From Syntrophaceae bacterium UBA5744 (GTDB lineage Bacteria; Desulfobacterota; Syntrophia; Syntrophales; UBA2192), in NCBI GenBank assembly GCA_002419215.1, contig DIFQ01000089.1:1-64000 (forward strand): a DNA stretch of 64,000 bases, read 5' to 3'. The translations under genes and the position numbers were made by a program. The notes below the pieces were generated by a model. That model searched no databases. It worked only from the letters and a program-made list of their open reading frames with translations, and was not told the DNA's origin. The first letter of the stretch is position 1. The number at the start of each line of letters is the position of its first letter. Shown here one piece after another: positions 51,459-60,429 of this stretch.

Positions 51459-54400
51459 ATGGCACTGAGCACCAACCTCATCAGCGGGCTTGCCAGCGGC
51501 ATCGACTGGCGAACCATGGTGGACCAGCTGATCGCCATCGATCACAAGCGCGTCGACCTGATGGAAAGCAAGAAGACGGCCGTCGAGGCAAAGCTCAAGG
51601 AGTGGCAGGGCTTCAACACGAAGCTCCTTTCGCTGAAAACAGCCGTCGAGGCCATCAACAAGCCCCGGCACTTCAACGTCTACTCCTCCCAGATGTCCAC
51701 AAACAGCGCCACCGTGGACGGCGAGGACCTGCTCTCCGTGACGGCCTCCGAGTATGCCTCCGTGGGCTCCTACAGCCTCAAGATCACCAACCTGGCGACG
51801 GCGCAGAAGCTCTCATCCAACCCCTTCACGAGCCAGACGACAGCCCTGGGGACAAGCTACGCAGGCGACATCGTCCTCAACGGCAAGGTGGCCACGATCG
51901 GCGCCACGGACACGCTTCTCGACGTGGCCGAGACGATCAACAGCCTCAACACGGGAACGGACCCCTCGGGGGTCACGGCCTCGGTGGTCAAGTTCGGGAC
52001 GAGCGACTACCGGCTTATCCTGACGAGCGACACGACGGGCGCCGATGGCATCACCCTGAAAAACGGCGCGACGACGGACCTCGTCCAGCGCTTCGGATGG
52101 AAGGACGGCCTGACGGCCACCATCAACCACTCGATCACGGGGGGCGCGCAGGGAGACCGGTTCAGTTCGTCGACGGTGGCGATCCAGTCCCTTCTGGGCC
52201 TCACCACGGGGGAGTCGGCCGACGTGACCATCGGCGACAGGACCGTGACGATCAACCTCGCCACGATGTCGCTCACGGACATCAAGAACGCCATCAACAC
52301 GGCCGCCCCCACGGGGGTGAGCGCTTCGGTCGTCTCCGAGACGGAAGACGGACAGACCCGGTACCGGCTCCAGATCGACGGGACCCAGACCTTTACGGAC
52401 GCGGAGAACATCCTCAACACCCTCGGCGTGCTGGATCACACGAGCACCGACGTCTCCGGGAAGATCTCCGGCAACGCCATGACGACCGACGGGGCCAGGA
52501 TCACCGCGGGCACCGCCCTGAAGAACATCGACGGGTACAACACCTTCACGACAGGGGACACGGTGACCCTTTCCGGCACGGATGCATCGGGCGGGGCCGT
52601 CAACACGAATTTCACGATCACGAGCTCCACCACGGTCCAGGATCTCCTCGACGAGATCGAGACGCGCTACGGCAACGTGCTCGCCTATGTGACCTCCGAC
52701 GGCAAGATCCGCGTCGACGACCTCTCGGGGGGCTCGAGCCTCGCCGTGAACCTCACCGATCACATCCAGGCCGCGGGCTCTTCGCTCGAGTTCGTCGCCG
52801 GTGATGCGAATTTCTCGGCGGCGACGGCCCGCAAGCGCGAGATCGTGGCCGGCGAGGACGCCACCGTCGAGGTCGACGGCGTCGAGATCACAAGCTCCGA
52901 CAACACGATCGACGACGTGATTGCCGGCGTCACCCTGAACCTCATCAAGGAGGACGACGCGACGACGGTGAGCCTCAACGTCGCCCGGGACCTCGACGGC
53001 ATCAAGGAGAAACTCCAGGATTTCGTGACGAAGTACAACGAGGTGGTCTCGTACATCAACACGCAGTCGAGCTACGACATCGAGGCAGAGAAGAAGGGCG
53101 GCGTGCTCTTCGGCGACGGGACTCTCCACTCGGTGCGGACCGACATCGTCTCCAGCCTCACGGCGAGCATCTGGGGCGTCAGCAGCCAGTACTCGATCCC
53201 GGGGCTCGTGGGGATCAAGATGGACAACTCTTCGCTGCTCTCCATCGACGACACGGTGCTCACGACAACCCTGAAGACTAACTTCAACGACGTCGTCTCC
53301 CTCTTTACGGGGCGGGGCACCACGTCGTCGAGCGACCTGCAGTACCTGACCCACTCGCGGGCAAGCAAGGCGGGCGAGTACACGGTCCATATCACCCATG
53401 CCGCAACCCAGAGCGCCTCCACCTCGACGACGGCCGTCGCCGGCGCGCTGGGCGGCGCCGAGACGTTGACCATCACCTCGGGCGGGCAGACGGCCACGGT
53501 GGCCCTGACGGCCGCCATGACGATCGGCGACATCGTGAATGCCGTCAACGAGGAGTTGGAGAACGACTACACGCAGGCCCTGGCGGGCGCCGAGTCGCTC
53601 TACTCCGATGCGGGCCACACGACGGCGATCACGGATTCGACGGTCTGGAGCAGCATCTATGACGGCACCGGGGCCCCGGCCGGCGTCACCGACGGGGACA
53701 CGATCACCTTCACGGGCACGAGCCGCGGCGGGGGAGAACTTTCGGGCTCCTACACGATCACGGACGCCGACACGGACACCGTCAAGGGGCTCCTCTCGGC
53801 CATCGAGACGGCTTTCGGGAACAACGTGACGGCCACCATCAACACGTCCGGGCGGATCGTCGTTGCCGACAGGCAGAGCGGGACGAGTTCCCTGGCCCTC
53901 ACCCTGGATACGAGCGGGGCCCACGACCTCGATTTCGGGACGACGACCCCATCGAACACGGGGGGCGTCCAGGGCCGTTACGCCATGTCCATGACCGCCT
54001 CCGCCGATGCGGGGAACCACCTCGTGCTGACCCATGACAATTACGGAAGCGACTACACCTTCACGATCTCCGAGACGGCGGACCTGCTGTGGAGCGGGGA
54101 TCAGACTGTCGCAAACGGCGAAGACGTGGCCGGCACGATCAACGGCGAGGCGGCCACAGGCTCGGGGCAGGTCCTGACGGGCGACGAGGGCGAAACGAAC
54201 GTGGAGGGGCTCGCCATCCTGTACTCCGGGACGGCCGAAAACGTCGACGCGGGCACGGTGAAGCTCACCGTCGGCACGGCGGACCTCTTCAGCCGGTCTC
54301 TCTACTACATCACCGACATGTACGAAGGCTACGTGGACTTCAAGCTCGACTCCCTCCAGGACCAGATCGACGACTATGAGACCAAGATGGCCGCCAGGGA

Positions 54401-54518
54401 GGCCCTGCTCGAGAGGCGAAAGGAAAACCTGGTCAACCGGTTCGTCATGATGGAAACGGCGCTCAGCCGGATCCAGAACCAGAGCGCGTGGCTGCAGTCC
54501 CAGATCAATAACCTGTAG
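51459..54518 (+). CDS. fliD: Flagellar filament cap protein FliD, extra-long
   Basis: The cap that folds and inserts flagellin at the filament tip. At 1019 residues it is about twice the usual length. The N-terminal FliD domain (ISGLASGIDWRTMVDQLIAI, SVTASEYASVGSYSLKITNL) and C-terminal coiled coil (DSLQDQIDDYETKMAAREAL, LQSQINNL) are intact. In between are flagellin-hook IN-type repeats and two related beta-rich modules at about 366-433 and 745-818. It shares its transcript with fliS, the FliT-like gene and perhaps flaG. Confidence 0.95.
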   Translation: MALSTNLISGLASGIDWRTMVDQLIAIDHKRVDLMESKKTAVEAKLKEWQGFNTKLLSLKTAVEAINKPRHFNVYSSQMSTNSATVDGEDLLSVTASEYASVGSYSLKITNLATAQKLSSNPFTSQTTALGTSYAGDIVLNGKVATIGATDTLLDVAETINSLNTGTDPSGVTASVVKFGTSDYRLILTSDTTGADGITLKNGATTDLVQRFGWKDGLTATINHSITGGAQGDRFSSSTVAIQSLLGLTTGESADVTIGDRTVTINLATMSLTDIKNAINTAAPTGVSASVVSETEDGQTRYRLQIDGTQTFTDAENILNTLGVLDHTSTDVSGKISGNAMTTDGARITAGTALKNIDGYNTFTTGDTVTLSGTDASGGAVNTNFTITSSTTVQDLLDEIETRYGNVLAYVTSDGKIRVDDLSGGSSLAVNLTDHIQAAGSSLEFVAGDANFSAATARKREIVAGEDATVEVDGVEITSSDNTIDDVIAGVTLNLIKEDDATTVSLNVARDLDGIKEKLQDFVTKYNEVVSYINTQSSYDIEAEKKGGVLFGDGTLHSVRTDIVSSLTASIWGVSSQYSIPGLVGIKMDNSSLLSIDDTVLTTTLKTNFNDVVSLFTGRGTTSSSDLQYLTHSRASKAGEYTVHITHAATQSASTSTTAVAGALGGAETLTITSGGQTATVALTAAMTIGDIVNAVNEELENDYTQALAGAESLYSDAGHTTAITDSTVWSSIYDGTGAPAGVTDGDTITFTGTSRGGGELSGSYTITDADTDTVKGLLSAIETAFGNNVTATINTSGRIVVADRQSGTSSLALTLDTSGAHDLDFGTTTPSNTGGVQGRYAMSMTASADAGNHLVLTHDNYGSDYTFTISETADLLWSGDQTVANGEDVAGTINGEAATGSGQVLTGDEGETNVEGLAILYSGTAENVDAGTVKLTVGTADLFSRSLYYITDMYEGYVDFKLDSLQDQIDDYETKMAAREALLERRKENLVNRFVMMETALSRIQNQSAWLQSQINNL

Positions 54519-54522
54519 TTGC

Positions 54523-54543
54523 CCCCCGGGATCGGCCCGGGGG
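54523..54543 (+). other. GC-rich hairpin between fliD and fliS
   Basis: CCCCCGGG-ATCGG-CCCGGGGG: an 8-bp perfect stem just after the fliD stop codon, without a T tract. It may protect the fliD message 3' end or cause partial termination, lowering fliS relative to fliD. Confidence 0.55.
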
Positions 54544-54585
54544 TCATGAAGCCCAGAACACCACTCTCGGAGGAGCGCAACCCCT

Positions 54586-55032
54586 ATGGTCAGAAACGGC
54601 ATTGCCGCCTACCAGCAGGCAGACGTCAACACGGCAGACCCCCTGAAGCTCATCATCATGTGCTACGACGGGGCGATCAACAACCTTCGCGCCGCCCGCG
54701 ATTGCATCGTCGCGCGTGACCTCGAGCGGAAGGCGGACGCCTTCGACCGGGCTTCGGACTTCATCGGCGAGCTCAACCGCGCCCTGGATTTCGAGCGCGG
54801 CGGCGAGATCGCCCGGAACCTCAATGCCCTGTACAACTACATGCTGCGTCGCCTCATGGAGGCAAACATCCGGCTGGAGACCGGGACCGTCGACGAGATC
54901 GTCGGCCTGCTCGAGGAGCTTCGCTCGTCCTGGCAGGAACTGGCCAACGGCCCCCGGGAGGCCCTGGCTGTGCCGGTACCGGTTCAGCCTCAACCGCAGC
55001 AGCCCACGATGCTGAAGGCGGGCGCCGTATGA
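54586..55032 (+). CDS. fliS: Flagellin chaperone FliS
   Basis: Binds the C-terminal helices of flagellin in the cytoplasm and keeps it unfolded for export. The 148 residues show the all-helical FliS fold: GIAAYQQADVNTADPLKLII, MCYDGAINNLRAAR, FIGELNRALDFERGGEIARN, LNALYNYMLRRLMEAN. A proline/glutamine-rich tail (PVPVQPQPQQP) extends beyond the domain. The stop overlaps the start of the next gene (ATGA). Confidence 0.95.
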   Translation: MVRNGIAAYQQADVNTADPLKLIIMCYDGAINNLRAARDCIVARDLERKADAFDRASDFIGELNRALDFERGGEIARNLNALYNYMLRRLMEANIRLETGTVDEIVGLLEELRSSWQELANGPREALAVPVPVQPQPQQPTMLKAGAV

Positions 55033-55514
55033 ACGCCATGCAGGATACGCTCGACAGGACGGGCGCCGGCCGCCGCATCGCCGCATCCCCCCTGCCGCTG
55101 ATGGAGAAGAAGCTGGGGCTCGTCGAAGAGTTCCTCGGCGCCACGGAGGCCCTCGCGGCCGCCCTCGAGGAGGATGCTCCCCGACAGGTCCAGGAGCTTC
55201 TCAGCGGGCGCCAGTCCCTGATGCGCAAGATCGACCGCGTGAGCCAGGCCCTCCGGGAAGAGGGGTGGGAAGACCGGAGACGATGGGAAGGCCTGCCGGA
55301 GCCCATCCGGGTCCGGGGCAAATTCCTCACGGCCCGAATCGCAGAGACGATCCGCAAGATCGACGATCTCGACCGCTGCTGCGAAAGGGCCATCCTGACG
55401 GCCCGCGACTGCCTGGCTCGAGAGCTCTCGGCGCTCGAGGTCGAGCAGACGGGCCTTCGCCACTACGGGGGCCGCCGCGAAGGGGAAAACAAGTTCCTCG
55501 ACGTGAAGACCTGA
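55029..55514 (+). CDS. Helical flagellar chaperone-like protein (FliT/FlgN-type)
   Basis: A 161-residue, wholly helical and charged protein with no signal peptide. Its size, helical pattern and place directly after fliS match the usual position of FliT, the FliD chaperone, but sequence alone does not prove it; short export chaperones diverge quickly. The 4-base overlap with fliS couples their translation. A FlgN is identified separately at 59878, so this gene is not the hook-associated chaperone. Confidence 0.6.
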   Translation: MNAMQDTLDRTGAGRRIAASPLPLMEKKLGLVEEFLGATEALAAALEEDAPRQVQELLSGRQSLMRKIDRVSQALREEGWEDRRRWEGLPEPIRVRGKFLTARIAETIRKIDDLDRCCERAILTARDCLARELSALEVEQTGLRHYGGRREGENKFLDVKT

Positions 55515-55522
55515 GTGATCGC

Positions 55523-55550
55523 TAAAGATTCTGGAAGGATATGCCGATAT
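55523..55550 (+). promoter_or_regulatory. Sigma-28 promoter of flaG
   Basis: TAAAGATT, 12 bases, GCCGATAT, again a 16-bp spacer. It lies 7 bases after the stop of the FliT-like gene and would start transcription near 55556, about 47 bases before flaG. Confidence 0.75.
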
Positions 55551-55602
55551 TAAGGTCAAGAGAAACTTTGATCTGTAACGACCATCCAGGGACGGATGAA
55601 TC

Positions 55603-55941
55603 ATGAGAGTGGAAGCTCAAGTCGGACAGGGTATCGCAGACATACAGCCTTCAGCCCAGGGCCAGGAAGTGGCCCGGCCGCGGGTGCAACTGCGCCCGGT
55701 GGCAGCCCAGCCCGACCCGGCCGCCCAGGAGCAGATGATCCGCCGGCTCATGGAGCAGTTCAGCTCCGCCAACCTCAGCATCGGCTTCAAGCGCTACGGG
55801 AAGGCAAACGAGATGATCGCCGTCGAGGTCACCGACCGATCGACGGGTAAGGTTGTCCGCGAGATCCCCGCGCGCGAAATCCAGGCCCTCTACTCCCGGA
55901 TGGGCGAGACGGCCGGACTGATCTTCGACGACACGGTCTGA
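55603..55941 (+). CDS. flaG: FlaG family protein
   Basis: A small cytoplasmic or exported flagellar protein linked to filament-length control in several bacteria. The 112 residues end in the FlaG domain: LSIGFKRYGKANEMIAVEVT, then DRSTGKVVREIPAREIQALY. The first 45 residues are low-complexity (Gln, Pro, Ala). It is separated from the upstream genes by its own sigma-28 promoter and followed by a strong terminator. Confidence 0.9.
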   Translation: MRVEAQVGQGIADIQPSAQGQEVARPRVQLRPVAAQPDPAAQEQMIRRLMEQFSSANLSIGFKRYGKANEMIAVEVTDRSTGKVVREIPAREIQALYSRMGETAGLIFDDTV

Positions 55942-55982
55942 TTCGCGCTCTCAAACCTCAACCCCGGATTGCAGCAGACATA

Positions 55983-56008
55983 CCCGCCCTGCCAGGGCGG
56001 GTTTTTTT
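55983..56008 (+). terminator. Rho-independent terminator after flaG
   Basis: CCCGCCCT-GCC-AGGGCGGG, an 8-bp perfect stem with a 3-base loop and a run of seven T. It ends the rightward flagellar transcripts. Confidence 0.93.
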
Positions 56009-56073
56009 GGCCTAAAAAACGGGCCCCGTTTTACGCGGGCCCGCTTTCTCGTTTTCTTTTCTTACCCTCTTAT

Positions 56074-56304
56074 CGGGCTGTTGCCCAAATCTCTTTTCTT
56101 CATAATGCGCTTGAGCGGGATTCTGGATAGCGAAGTCAGGCGCGTTTTGGGTAACCGCTCTTCGCGAAGCGAAACGCCCGCAGCGCAAACTGTTTGAGCC
56201 CGAAGGGCGAGTTTTTGCGCCTGCAGTGAAGCAAGCGTTAGAGCGGTCCAAAACCGTCTGTTCGCAGGAAGAATCCTGCTCAAGTGCCTTTGGGCAACAG
56301 CCCG
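56074..56304. mobile_element. 231-bp palindromic MITE-like element
   Basis: Terminal inverted repeats CGGGCTGTTGCCCAAA and TTTGGGCAACAGCCCG match over all 16 bases. Inside, further pairs follow in order: GCGCTTGAGCGGGATTCT with AGAATCCTGCTCAAGTGC (one mismatch), then GTTTTGG..ACCGCTCT with AGAGCGGT..CCAAAAC, and a central hairpin at 56183-56220 around GAGCCCGAAGGGCGAG. A TA is found at each outer edge (56071 and 56306), possibly a target duplication. It has no coding capacity. It lies between flaG and fliW. Confidence 0.82.
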
Positions 56305-56335
56305 TTACCTTCTCACCCTCTCAACTTCTTCCCCC

Positions 56336-56842
56336 TCAGGGCGGGGGCGGCACGGATAGCATCCGGATCGGGTCCCCCGGCGGCAGAACCGGGATCGACG
56401 ACTGCAGGGCGGTTTTCGGGACACCCGTCACGTCGAACTGGATCGGCTGCGCCTGATCCTCCAGGACAACCTGCCCCCCCCGCTTCGTGACGGGGTGGAT
56501 CACCAGGGGCGCCCTCAGGTTGAGGGTCACCTTCAGGGGGTCCTTCCGGATGTTGACGATGCAGAGCACGACGGCTTCCTCGGGGCGCTCGATCCCGAGG
56601 GCCCGGGCAACGTCCCCGGCGATCTCGGGCTCGTAGTCGGGCTTCACGGCAAAGGGGTTTGCCACGACGAAGGCAACCGCTCCGTCGTCTACCGACTGGA
56701 GCCACCAGAAGGGCTTTTTCTCGTCCGGTACGATCAGGATGAAGCGGTCGAGTTGTTCGAACCCCAGGATCGGCCCGGCCATCGTGATGACCTTCGACTC
56801 ATCGACGGGGATTTCCCCGAATCGGGCGGTATGGATGATCAT
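56336..56842 (-). CDS. fliW: Flagellar assembly factor FliW
   Basis: Binds flagellin and, when free, sequesters CsrA so that flagellin translation matches secretion. The 168 residues show the FliW fold: TARFGEIPVDESKVITMAGP, ILGFEQLDRFILI, and NLRAPLVIHPVTKRGGQVVL. The C-terminal tail (VPPPP) is proline-rich. It lies 25 bases downstream of csrA on the same strand, the usual pair. Confidence 0.95.
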   Translation of the reverse strand: MIIHTARFGEIPVDESKVITMAGPILGFEQLDRFILIVPDEKKPFWWLQSVDDGAVAFVVANPFAVKPDYEPEIAGDVARALGIERPEEAVVLCIVNIRKDPLKVTLNLRAPLVIHPVTKRGGQVVLEDQAQPIQFDVTGVPKTALQSSIPVLPPGDPIRMLSVPPPP

Positions 56843-56867
56843 CTGCTGCTGCCTCCTCGTGCCTGAC

Positions 56868-57119
56868 TCATTTCTTGGCCCCCTCGCCCGTCAGTTGCTC
56901 CCAGATGTCGGGAAGCCGGTGGAGGACCATGCCGCTGCCGCGGGCAGCCTCCACATTCTGGTCCCGGATGAGCCGGTAGACTTCTTCCCGGTGGACAGCG
57001 ACACCCTTGGGGGCCTCGATCCCCACGCGGAGCTGCTTTCCCCTGATCTCGAGAAACGTGATCTTGATGTCGTGACCGATGACGATCGCTTCCCCCAACT
57101 TCCGTGTCAGGATTAACAT
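56868..57119 (-). CDS. csrA: Carbon storage/translation regulator CsrA
   Basis: An RNA-binding homodimer that represses translation at GGA hairpins. The 83 residues keep the start MLILTRKLGEAIVIGHDIKI and the RNA-contacting RVGIEAPKGVAVHREEVY (the R of the GIEAP..V.R region). It has a longer C-terminal tail than the 61-residue E. coli protein, as in many FliW-regulated CsrAs, where this tail contacts FliW. Its likely target here is the flagellin leader. Confidence 0.96.
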   Translation of the reverse strand: MLILTRKLGEAIVIGHDIKITFLEIRGKQLRVGIEAPKGVAVHREEVYRLIRDQNVEAARGSGMVLHRLPDIWEQLTGEGAKK

Positions 57120-57222
57120 TTCTCACCTTTCAAGCCCGGGCAGGACCGGCAAGTCCATTCCGTTGTTCGAGCCCCGGGCGTTTTGTTCCCCGCTTCCGCC
57201 GCTGTCGGTCGCGGCGCTTTCG

Positions 57223-58431
57223 CTATCGCATGAAGGACAGGATCGAAATATTCCCGATCGTGGCCGCGACCTGGTAGGCCGCCTTCAGGGCGGTCTCCCT
57301 CTGGGAGAATTCCGTGATGACCTTCGCCACGTCGGCATCCTCCGTGTTCGAACGCAGCTGGGTGATCTGGTAATCGAGGTCCACCAGATTGCTGTCCGTC
57401 ACCTCGAGCCGGTTCTGCTTGCTTCCCGCCTTCGAGACGTGGAGGTTCACCGAGTTCGAAGCCTCCTCGAGACCGTCGAGGGCGCTCTGGATGCCCGCCA
57501 GGTCGTTGTTCTGCAGGGCCGCTTTCAGGCCGTGCAGGGTCCCGAAGATGTCGGTCGTACCGCTTCCCCCGTTGGTGAAAATGTCCTCTCCGGAGAGATT
57601 GTATGCGAAGGACACGCCCTCGCCGACATTGACGGAGATCTCCTCGCCGTCGCCGTTGAAATAGCCCGTGGCAAGGGCATCGGCGTAGAAGATGTCGTCG
57701 GCCGCGAGCTGATTCGAGCCGCTGTCGGCAAACGTCATGGTCACGCCGTCGCCGAGGGTGATGGTTCCGCCGGCCGGGATGGTCTGCCCGGTCACTCCCC
57801 AGGTCCGCCCCCCGTCGGCGGATATGTCGCAGACGGCCGTGCCGAGGGCCCCGCCCGTGGTCACCTTGACCACGTAGGTCTTGTTGACGGTACCCGTATA
57901 GGTGCCGCCCGATGCGACGGCGCCGTCGAAGGTGTTTCCCGAGGCAGCCTCGGCCGCCCCGATCGACGTGGTCGTTCTAACCGATGTGGAGAACGGTTCC
58001 GTTTCCGTTTTCGAGCCCGCGAAGAGATACCGGCCGTTGTACTGCGAATTGGCGAGGGTATAGACCTCCTGGGTGAGCAGGTCCACCGTCTCGGCGGCGG
58101 TGGCCCTCGTCTCGGCCGTTGCCGTCGCCGTCGCCTGGGTGATGGCCGTTTCGCGCATCTGGACGAGCAGGTCGCGGATGTTGGCGAGCTTCGTCTCCGT
58201 CATGTTGAGCCAGCCCTTGGAGGCATCGACGTTTCGGCGGTACTGCTCCACCGAGGCCTGCGTCTTGCGGTAATCCAGCACGGCGCGCGCCCCCACGGGG
58301 TCATCGGAGGGTTTGTTGATCCTCTTCTGCGTGGAGATCTGCTCCATGAGATCGGCGTACTTGCTCTGGCTCAGGTAGATATTGTTCGTCGTCGAGTTGA
58401 ACTTCAGGTTTTCCGTAAGCCGCATGACCAT
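57223..58431 (-). CDS. flgL: Hook-filament junction protein FlgL (HAP3)
   Basis: The second adapter between hook and filament. The 402 residues have flagellin-like ends: MRLTENLKFNSTTNNIYLSQ and INKPSDDPVGARAVLDYRKT at the start, EVTDSNLVDLDYQITQLRSN at the end. The middle is rich in Thr and Gly. Two ATGs two codons apart are possible starts; the first follows GAGGG. It is separated from flgK by a 59-base 7-bp array. Confidence 0.94.
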   Translation of the reverse strand: MVMRLTENLKFNSTTNNIYLSQSKYADLMEQISTQKRINKPSDDPVGARAVLDYRKTQASVEQYRRNVDASKGWLNMTETKLANIRDLLVQMRETAITQATATATAETRATAAETVDLLTQEVYTLANSQYNGRYLFAGSKTETEPFSTSVRTTTSIGAAEAASGNTFDGAVASGGTYTGTVNKTYVVKVTTGGALGTAVCDISADGGRTWGVTGQTIPAGGTITLGDGVTMTFADSGSNQLAADDIFYADALATGYFNGDGEEISVNVGEGVSFAYNLSGEDIFTNGGSGTTDIFGTLHGLKAALQNNDLAGIQSALDGLEEASNSVNLHVSKAGSKQNRLEVTDSNLVDLDYQITQLRSNTEDADVAKVITEFSQRETALKAAYQVAATIGNISILSFMR

Positions 58432-58490
58432 GGCCGCACCCTCTTACCCTTTATCCTTAGCCCTTTTGCCTTTAGCCTTTAGCCTTCTGC
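58432..58490. repeat. Heptamer array between flgK and flgL
   Basis: Successive 7-bp units CCCTTTA, TCCTTAG, CCCTTTT, GCCTTTA, GCCTTTA, GCCTTCT, GCCTATT fill the gap and meet the flgK stop codon. It is a further heptamer unit type (family D) inside an otherwise compact flagellar operon, with no visible inverted partner. Confidence 0.72.
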
Positions 58491-59873
58491 CTATTCCACA
58501 AGTCCCAGAAGCGTGTCGATCATCTCCTGGCTCGCGGTGATCATCTTCCCGGCGGCGCTGTAGCCCATCTGGAACCGCACCAGGTTCACCATCTCCTCGT
58601 CGATGGAGACGCCGGAGACCTGCTCCTTCTGTCCGATCAGCGTATTCATCACGGCGTTGCGCTGACCGTAGCTCCGGTTCGCCGCTGCCACATCCTCGCC
58701 GATCTGCCCGATGAGCGAATTTAGGTAGGAGCTGAAGGGAATCGTATCGCCCCTCATGGTGAGGGCATCCCGTAGCCCGCTCATCGCCTGGGCGTTGTCG
58801 CCGTCACCGTTGACGGTGGCGGAAGCCGCGATCAGGCTCAGATCCGCGAGAATGGCCGAGTTGACGGCCATGTTCTTCGCCTCGGTAACGTCATCGAAGA
58901 AAAGGCCGCCCACGTTCCCGTTGCGGTCGAACCCCTCGACGTGCTGCGCGTTGACCTCGTCGGCAATCGCCGCGGCAAGCGTGTTGAGCTGGCCGAGGTA
59001 ATCCGTGGCGTCCGTGTCCCTCACGTCGAGGCATGCCCCGAGACGGCCCCCCGAAATGGCGTCGTTGACGATCTCGGTGTTGTCCTCCTCGAAGGCGACG
59101 TCATAGAACCCCGTCGTGGCGTTCTGCACGGCCTCGAGGGCCCAGTAGCGGTCGCCCTGGACGAGGGCCTTGCCGTTGGACATGAAAATGTCCAGGGACC
59201 CGTCGGAGCGCTGTATGTATTGTATATCGAGCGTTTCGCTCACTTTCTTGAGCAGTTCCGACCGCTTGTCCATCAGGTCGTTGGTGTTGCCGCCCCCGGA
59301 CTGGACCTGGATGATCTTGCTGGTCGTGTCGGCGATGTCGGCGAGGTAGCTGTTGAGCTGGGTGATGTTGTCGGCCAGTCTCGAGTTCATGCTGTCCTGC
59401 ACGTCAGCAAGCTGGGTGGAATAATCCCGGAACACGGCGGCCAGGTTTTCCGCGGAGGAGACCACGGCGAACCGCTCCACCTCGCCCGTGGGGTTGAAGG
59501 AGAGGTCGTCCCAGGCCTTCCAGAAGCGGTCCATGACGCCGCTGAGGCCTTCCTGCTGGCTTTCGTTGAAGATGGCCTCGATCTGCGACAGGGCATCCTG
59601 CCGGGCCTCGCTGTAGGAGAGCATCGAGGACTGGTCGTTGATCCGCGCCTCGATGAACTGGTCGAACATCCGCTGGATCCGGGTGACTTCCACCCCGATC
59701 TGCACGTCGTTCTCGATGGACTCCATGGTCCCCTTGGCCTCGATCACGGCCCGCTGCCGCGAGTACCCCGGGGTGCTCACATTGGCCACGTTGGTGCCCG
59801 TCACGCCGATGGCCACCTGGTGGGTCAGCAGCGCCTCTTTTGCCGTGTTCAGGATCTGTCCGATGCTTGACAT
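58491..59873 (-). CDS. flgK: Hook-filament junction protein FlgK (HAP1)
   Basis: The first junction protein on the hook tip. The 460 residues begin with the rod/hook family motif (ALLTHQVAIGVTGTNVANVS followed by TPGYSRQR) and end with MVNLVRFQMGYSAAGKMITA and IDTLLGLVE. The central segment is flagellin-like. It starts 5 bases after its predecessor flgN in the operon. Confidence 0.96.
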   Translation of the reverse strand: MSSIGQILNTAKEALLTHQVAIGVTGTNVANVSTPGYSRQRAVIEAKGTMESIENDVQIGVEVTRIQRMFDQFIEARINDQSSMLSYSEARQDALSQIEAIFNESQQEGLSGVMDRFWKAWDDLSFNPTGEVERFAVVSSAENLAAVFRDYSTQLADVQDSMNSRLADNITQLNSYLADIADTTSKIIQVQSGGGNTNDLMDKRSELLKKVSETLDIQYIQRSDGSLDIFMSNGKALVQGDRYWALEAVQNATTGFYDVAFEEDNTEIVNDAISGGRLGACLDVRDTDATDYLGQLNTLAAAIADEVNAQHVEGFDRNGNVGGLFFDDVTEAKNMAVNSAILADLSLIAASATVNGDGDNAQAMSGLRDALTMRGDTIPFSSYLNSLIGQIGEDVAAANRSYGQRNAVMNTLIGQKEQVSGVSIDEEMVNLVRFQMGYSAAGKMITASQEMIDTLLGLVE

Positions 59874-59877
59874 GGCC

Positions 59878-60429
59878 CTACCCTCTGCTCGAGCAGATCC
59901 TGCCGTTGAGACCCCTGGTTCTCAGCTGTCCCGACTCGGCATAGGTGGATCCGCCGGATATCATGTTGGCGAAAAACTGCATGGCCCCCTCGCTGAACTG
60001 GATCGAGGACTCGATGAGCAGCCCGTTGCGGCCGTTCATCCCGGCGATCTCCGTCACGAGGGACCGCAGGGCGGACTGGCACTCGGCGAGGCGCTTGCGC
60101 TGCCGCGGGGAGACGTGGGAAATCAGGGTTGTGAGGGTGATCTCCTCCTGCCCGATGCCGAGCTGACCGCAGAGGCGGTGCGTGATGCCTGCCCGGACCT
60201 CCTCGAGAAGCCTCGTCTTGAGCAGGCAGGTTTCCTTCCGGGCGTTGCTTGCGTGGATCGCCTCCAGGGAGGGCTTCAGGAGAACCCGGTGCTCCTGGGC
60301 CACGGACTCCCGCAGTTCGCCGTAGACTTCGACTTCCTTCCTCAGCACGTCGACGAGGGCATCCACGAGGGATTCCAGACTCCCTTCGACGGTGAGCTCT
60401 GACGTCATGTTCACGCTTGGGTTCAACAT
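59878..60429 (-). CDS. flgN: FlgN-type export chaperone
   Basis: A 183-residue helical cytoplasmic chaperone for FlgK/FlgL. The long-helix pattern LESLVDALVDVLRKEVEVYG with LKPSLEAIHASNARKETCL is typical of FlgN. It lies between flgM and flgK, where FlgN normally is. The C-terminal part (YAESGQLRTRGLNGRICSSR) is basic. The ATG at 60429 follows GAAGGGTG. Confidence 0.82.
   Translation of the reverse strand: MLNPSVNMTSELTVEGSLESLVDALVDVLRKEVEVYGELRESVAQEHRVLLKPSLEAIHASNARKETCLLKTRLLEEVRAGITHRLCGQLGIGQEEITLTTLISHVSPRQRKRLAECQSALRSLVTEIAGMNGRNGLLIESSIQFSEGAMQFFANMISGGSTYAESGQLRTRGLNGRICSSRG

Larger units (their letters stand above)
55942..56335. other. 394-base intergenic region between convergent flaG and fliW
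   Basis: It contains the flaG terminator (55983-56008), an inverted pair around GGGCCC (56020-56045), the 231-bp palindromic element and, at 56304-56335, CTTCTCACCCTCTCAACTTC, a short family C-like array that reaches the fliW stop codon. Nothing in it appears to be a gene. Confidence 0.7.

Noticed and set aside
51813..54602. 929-codon minus-strand frame opposite fliD
   Set aside because: An antisense shadow due to high GC at third positions of fliD; composition is unlike a protein and no start signal is present.
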